From Methanosarcina sp. ERenArc_MAG2 (lineage in GTDB: Archaea; Halobacteriota; Methanosarcinia; Methanosarcinales; Methanosarcinaceae): a stretch of DNA of 64,000 nt. This document shows positions 61,552-64,000 of the stretch, in pieces. Within the stretch, counting starts at the first letter, position 1, and every line of letters begins with the position of its first letter. The stretch spans positions 124,001 through 188,000 of the forward strand of contig JAMXHR010000016.1 of the NCBI GenBank assembly GCA_023955635.1. Reading direction: 5' to 3'. The notes beneath the pieces are model-generated. The model had not been told where the DNA came from. It searched no databases and saw only the letters and a program-made list of their open reading frames with translations. The translations under genes and the position numbers were made by a program.

Positions 61552-61814
61552 AAAAAGGTCACCGAGTAAAATTTATAAGAGTTATGTTATGGGATAGAAA
61601 TGGAAGGTATGGGATTTAAAGGTGTAGTTTTGGAGAGAGAAAAGGCACTATTTATATTTGTTTAAGGATGATCCATTAGTAAACCTAAAATCTGTTTATT
61701 ATTAAACAAAGAAGTTACAGAATTATTTAGAAACTTAAATTGATAAACAATATTGAACAAGTATTTATCAAAATAAACTTGGCCAAATTAATTTTGAACT
61801 TAAGAGGTAATTTT

Positions 61815-63928
61815 TTGAACTGGAATCGTTTTCATACATACAATGAAGCGCCAGAAAGAGCTTTTGAAGCCCTGTGTGATCAATTGTTTGAGAGGTGGTG
61901 CTATCGTGAATATGGAAATGAAATTCTATGTATAAATGTTGTAAATGGTTCCGGTGGTGACGGGGAGTAGAAGCCTATACGAAACTTCAATCAGGCGAAT
62001 ATATAGGTCTTCAAGTAAAATGGTTCCCATATTCAATAGACAAAAATCAAATCAAGCAAATTCGCAGTTCGGTTGAGACAGCGAAAAAAATTAGAAATAA
62101 TATCGTAAGGTACATAATATGCGTTTCCCGAAATCTTTCAGATGAAAGAATTGGAAAGGGTAGAGAAAAAATAAAAAATCATGAAAGATCACGCGTAGAA
62201 GATTTTTTTGGAAAAATCAAACAAGAATATCCTGAAATGATCTTGGAACTTTGGGATGAAAGTCGATTATTAACTGAGTTGCAGTATCCTGAAGCGGAAG
62301 GGATCAGAAAGTTTTGGTTCGAAAGAGAAGAGATTTCTTTAGAATCATTAAAAAAACGTTTTGAATTAGCCAAAAACGGATGGTTGAGAGAACGTTATGT
62401 TTCTTCTCTTCATGGATCAGGATATATTTGTAATTATATTTCAGAAATGTTAGGTGTCTCCACATATAGGCGAAGTTTAGTTTCTGATTTAACACAAATT
62501 GAAACAAAAATTATCAAAGCACTTAATGAAATTGAGCATTTTCTGTCATTGCCTGACATTAACATTGTTTATAAAGATGATGAAATAACAAAATTTGAGA
62601 GAGAAAAGAAAGCTCTAATGACATATTTACAAGCATGTCAGTATCTTATCAACGCTGCAAAATGTGGTGCATATGTAGATCCATTAAAACTGGAGGAAAC
62701 CATAGGTTTTCGGGAACTTTTAGAACTTTTAAAGAATCGCTCACAGTGGAAGTATGTAATCACTTTTCGAGATTTAGAAAGAGCACTTGTAGATGTACAT
62801 TCCTCTCCTTTTGACTATCCAGATCTGGCAACTTATTTTAATAAAGTTTCTTCATCTTTGGCTACTTTTAACTTGATAATTCTAGGAAATCCGAGCACTG
62901 GGAAAACACATGGATTAGCTAATTATGTAGAAAATAGTTTAAAAGAAAGCTTTCCTGCACTATTAATTCGAGCCAAAGACGTTCGTGCTGATGAAGGTTG
63001 GGGTTCGATTTTAAGGCGATCTCTAGAGCTGTCTGAAGAATGGTCTACAGACGAAATATGGTCTGGATTAGAGGCATGTGCCTCAATATGTGATGTGAAA
63101 AGAGCTCTGAATAAAGATTATGATTCAGAAATTGAATCTGAAATTACCAGATTTTTGATTTGCATTGATGGGATTGATGAGTCTACTACATGGAATTCAT
63201 GGATTGAAAGAATTAGAGAGCTAAAAACTATCAACCAACTGAATCCTAAACTCAGATTTTGCGTAAGTAGTCGACCATATGTTTTCGAAAATGAGCGTGT
63301 TGACTTTGATATAAATAGACAAATACTTCTTCCACTTGAAGGAGATGTATCTGTTAGTGAACAATTTCCAGCATATGTAAAACATTACAATATCGATGTA
63401 TCCAAAGTAAACTGGGTACGTTGGGCTATAAGAGATCTTCTGTCTTTGAAGCTATTCTGTGAAGAATACGCGGGTTGTTCTTTAACTCCATCATGTTCAA
63501 TGCACACAACTGTTCCAAGTCTTCTTAGATCAAAAATTTATCGTGTAGATAAAGAAATATGCAGTACGCTTGGAAATAGGTGGGGAAAAAGTGATTATGT
63601 CATTTTAAGGTGCCTTACTGCTCTAGCAAAATTTTTCCTGTCAAATGTTGAAGTTAGCAGGAATGAAGGCTGCAATTTGATCAAAAGTTCACAAACTAGA
63701 GCTGGCCTGATAGATGACAGTACAGCTGGCAGAATATTAGATCATTTAGTCAATTATGGACTTCTATACGAATATATACCCCAATATCACGATATATTAA
63801 ATCCTCCTGAGCAAAAATATCAAATCGCTTTTAATTCTCTAAATGATTATTTGATAGCTAACGAAAAAGTTGAGGAAATTGTTTCTGGGAAGTCGTTGCA
63901 ACTAAGTATTCGTAACAAAATAGATTGA
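61815..63928 (+). CDS. PD-(D/E)XK nuclease-STAND NTPase, Avs-like defence protein (frameshift)
   Basis: A protein of at least 704 residues. The N-terminal domain looks like a restriction-endonuclease-fold nuclease: EAPERAFEALCDQLFERW, then NGSGGDGGVEAYTKLQ and IGLQVKWF (D...QxK). The central STAND/NACHT-type NTPase has Walker A GNPSTGKTHGL (62884-62916) and Walker B FLICIDGIDE (63150-63180), followed by RFCVSSRPYVF. Helices follow. A break in the G4 run at 61964-61967 is fixed by one added G. The TTG at 61815 has AGAGGT six bases upstream and is preferred to TTG 61740. The stop at 63928 is followed by more peptide-like sequence in other frames, so the true C-terminus, expected to hold the sensor, probably lies outside the window. 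Confidence 0.78.
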
Positions 63929-64000
63929 GTATTTTTTTATATAAGTTAATCCTATTTGGTCTATATGCTTGAGGAAATTATTTCCAAAAAATATAACTTG

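Overview
The window looks like a chromosome segment of a methanogenic archaeon of the genus Methanosarcina or a close relative. The main evidence is an F420-dependent methylene-tetrahydromethanopterin reductase (mer) followed directly by the F420H2 dehydrogenase input subunit (fpoF), a pairing known from Methanosarcina. Archaeal-type LeuRS, archaeal NadM, deoxyhypusine synthase, pyruvoyl arginine decarboxylase and DUF2180 proteins agree with this, as do AT-rich intergenic DNA and many insertion-sequence fragments.

Layout. (1) About 0.4-18.1 kb, all on the minus strand, is a surface-polysaccharide cluster read from 18.1 kb downward: Gmd, a GDP-fucose-synthase-like reductase and a ColD-like PLP dehydratase (GDP-colitose type), then glucose-1-P cytidylyltransferase, CDP-glucose 4,6-dehydratase, a ThDP enzyme, an SDR reductase and RfbH/DdhC (CDP-yersiniose type), with an acyltransferase, a methyltransferase, a GT10, two GT2 enzymes and a Wzx-like flippase. 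(2) 18.9-20.7 kb has a glycosyltransferase remnant and small redox or zinc proteins (AhpD-like, two DUF2180, a 42-residue desulforedoxin-like protein). (3) 21.4-24.1 kb is mer-fpoF-nadM. (4) 24.9-29.2 kb holds mixed housekeeping genes. (5) 30-33.7 kb is a nest of insertion sequences. (6) 33.8-46.3 kb has regulators, polyamine/hypusine genes, a nitrilase-family enzyme, a MacB-type ABC exporter and a MarR-MATE pair. (7) 46.4-53 kb is an accessory stretch with several MITE-like repeats, a ferritin-like gene, a histidine kinase, a candidate class I terpene synthase and a class II aaRS-like protein. (8) 53.2-61.6 kb has leuS, thrC and an M1 aminopeptidase. (9) The right edge carries a nuclease-STAND NTPase resembling Avs defence proteins.

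Data quality matters here. I reconstructed 18 frameshifts in 15 genes. Seventeen are repaired by adding one base to a short homopolymer, and they hit essential genes such as leuS and dys. Most are therefore probably homopolymer under-calls in the sequence, not pseudogenes, and I report those genes as whole reconstructed units.

Most interesting biology: two adjacent 3,6-dideoxyhexose pathways, each with a PLP enzyme whose catalytic lysine is replaced by histidine; the terpene-synthase-like protein; the PD-(D/E)XK-STAND protein; the stand-alone aaRS-like protein; and a family of elements that all sit in CTAAG direct repeats. No tRNA, rRNA or CRISPR array was seen.
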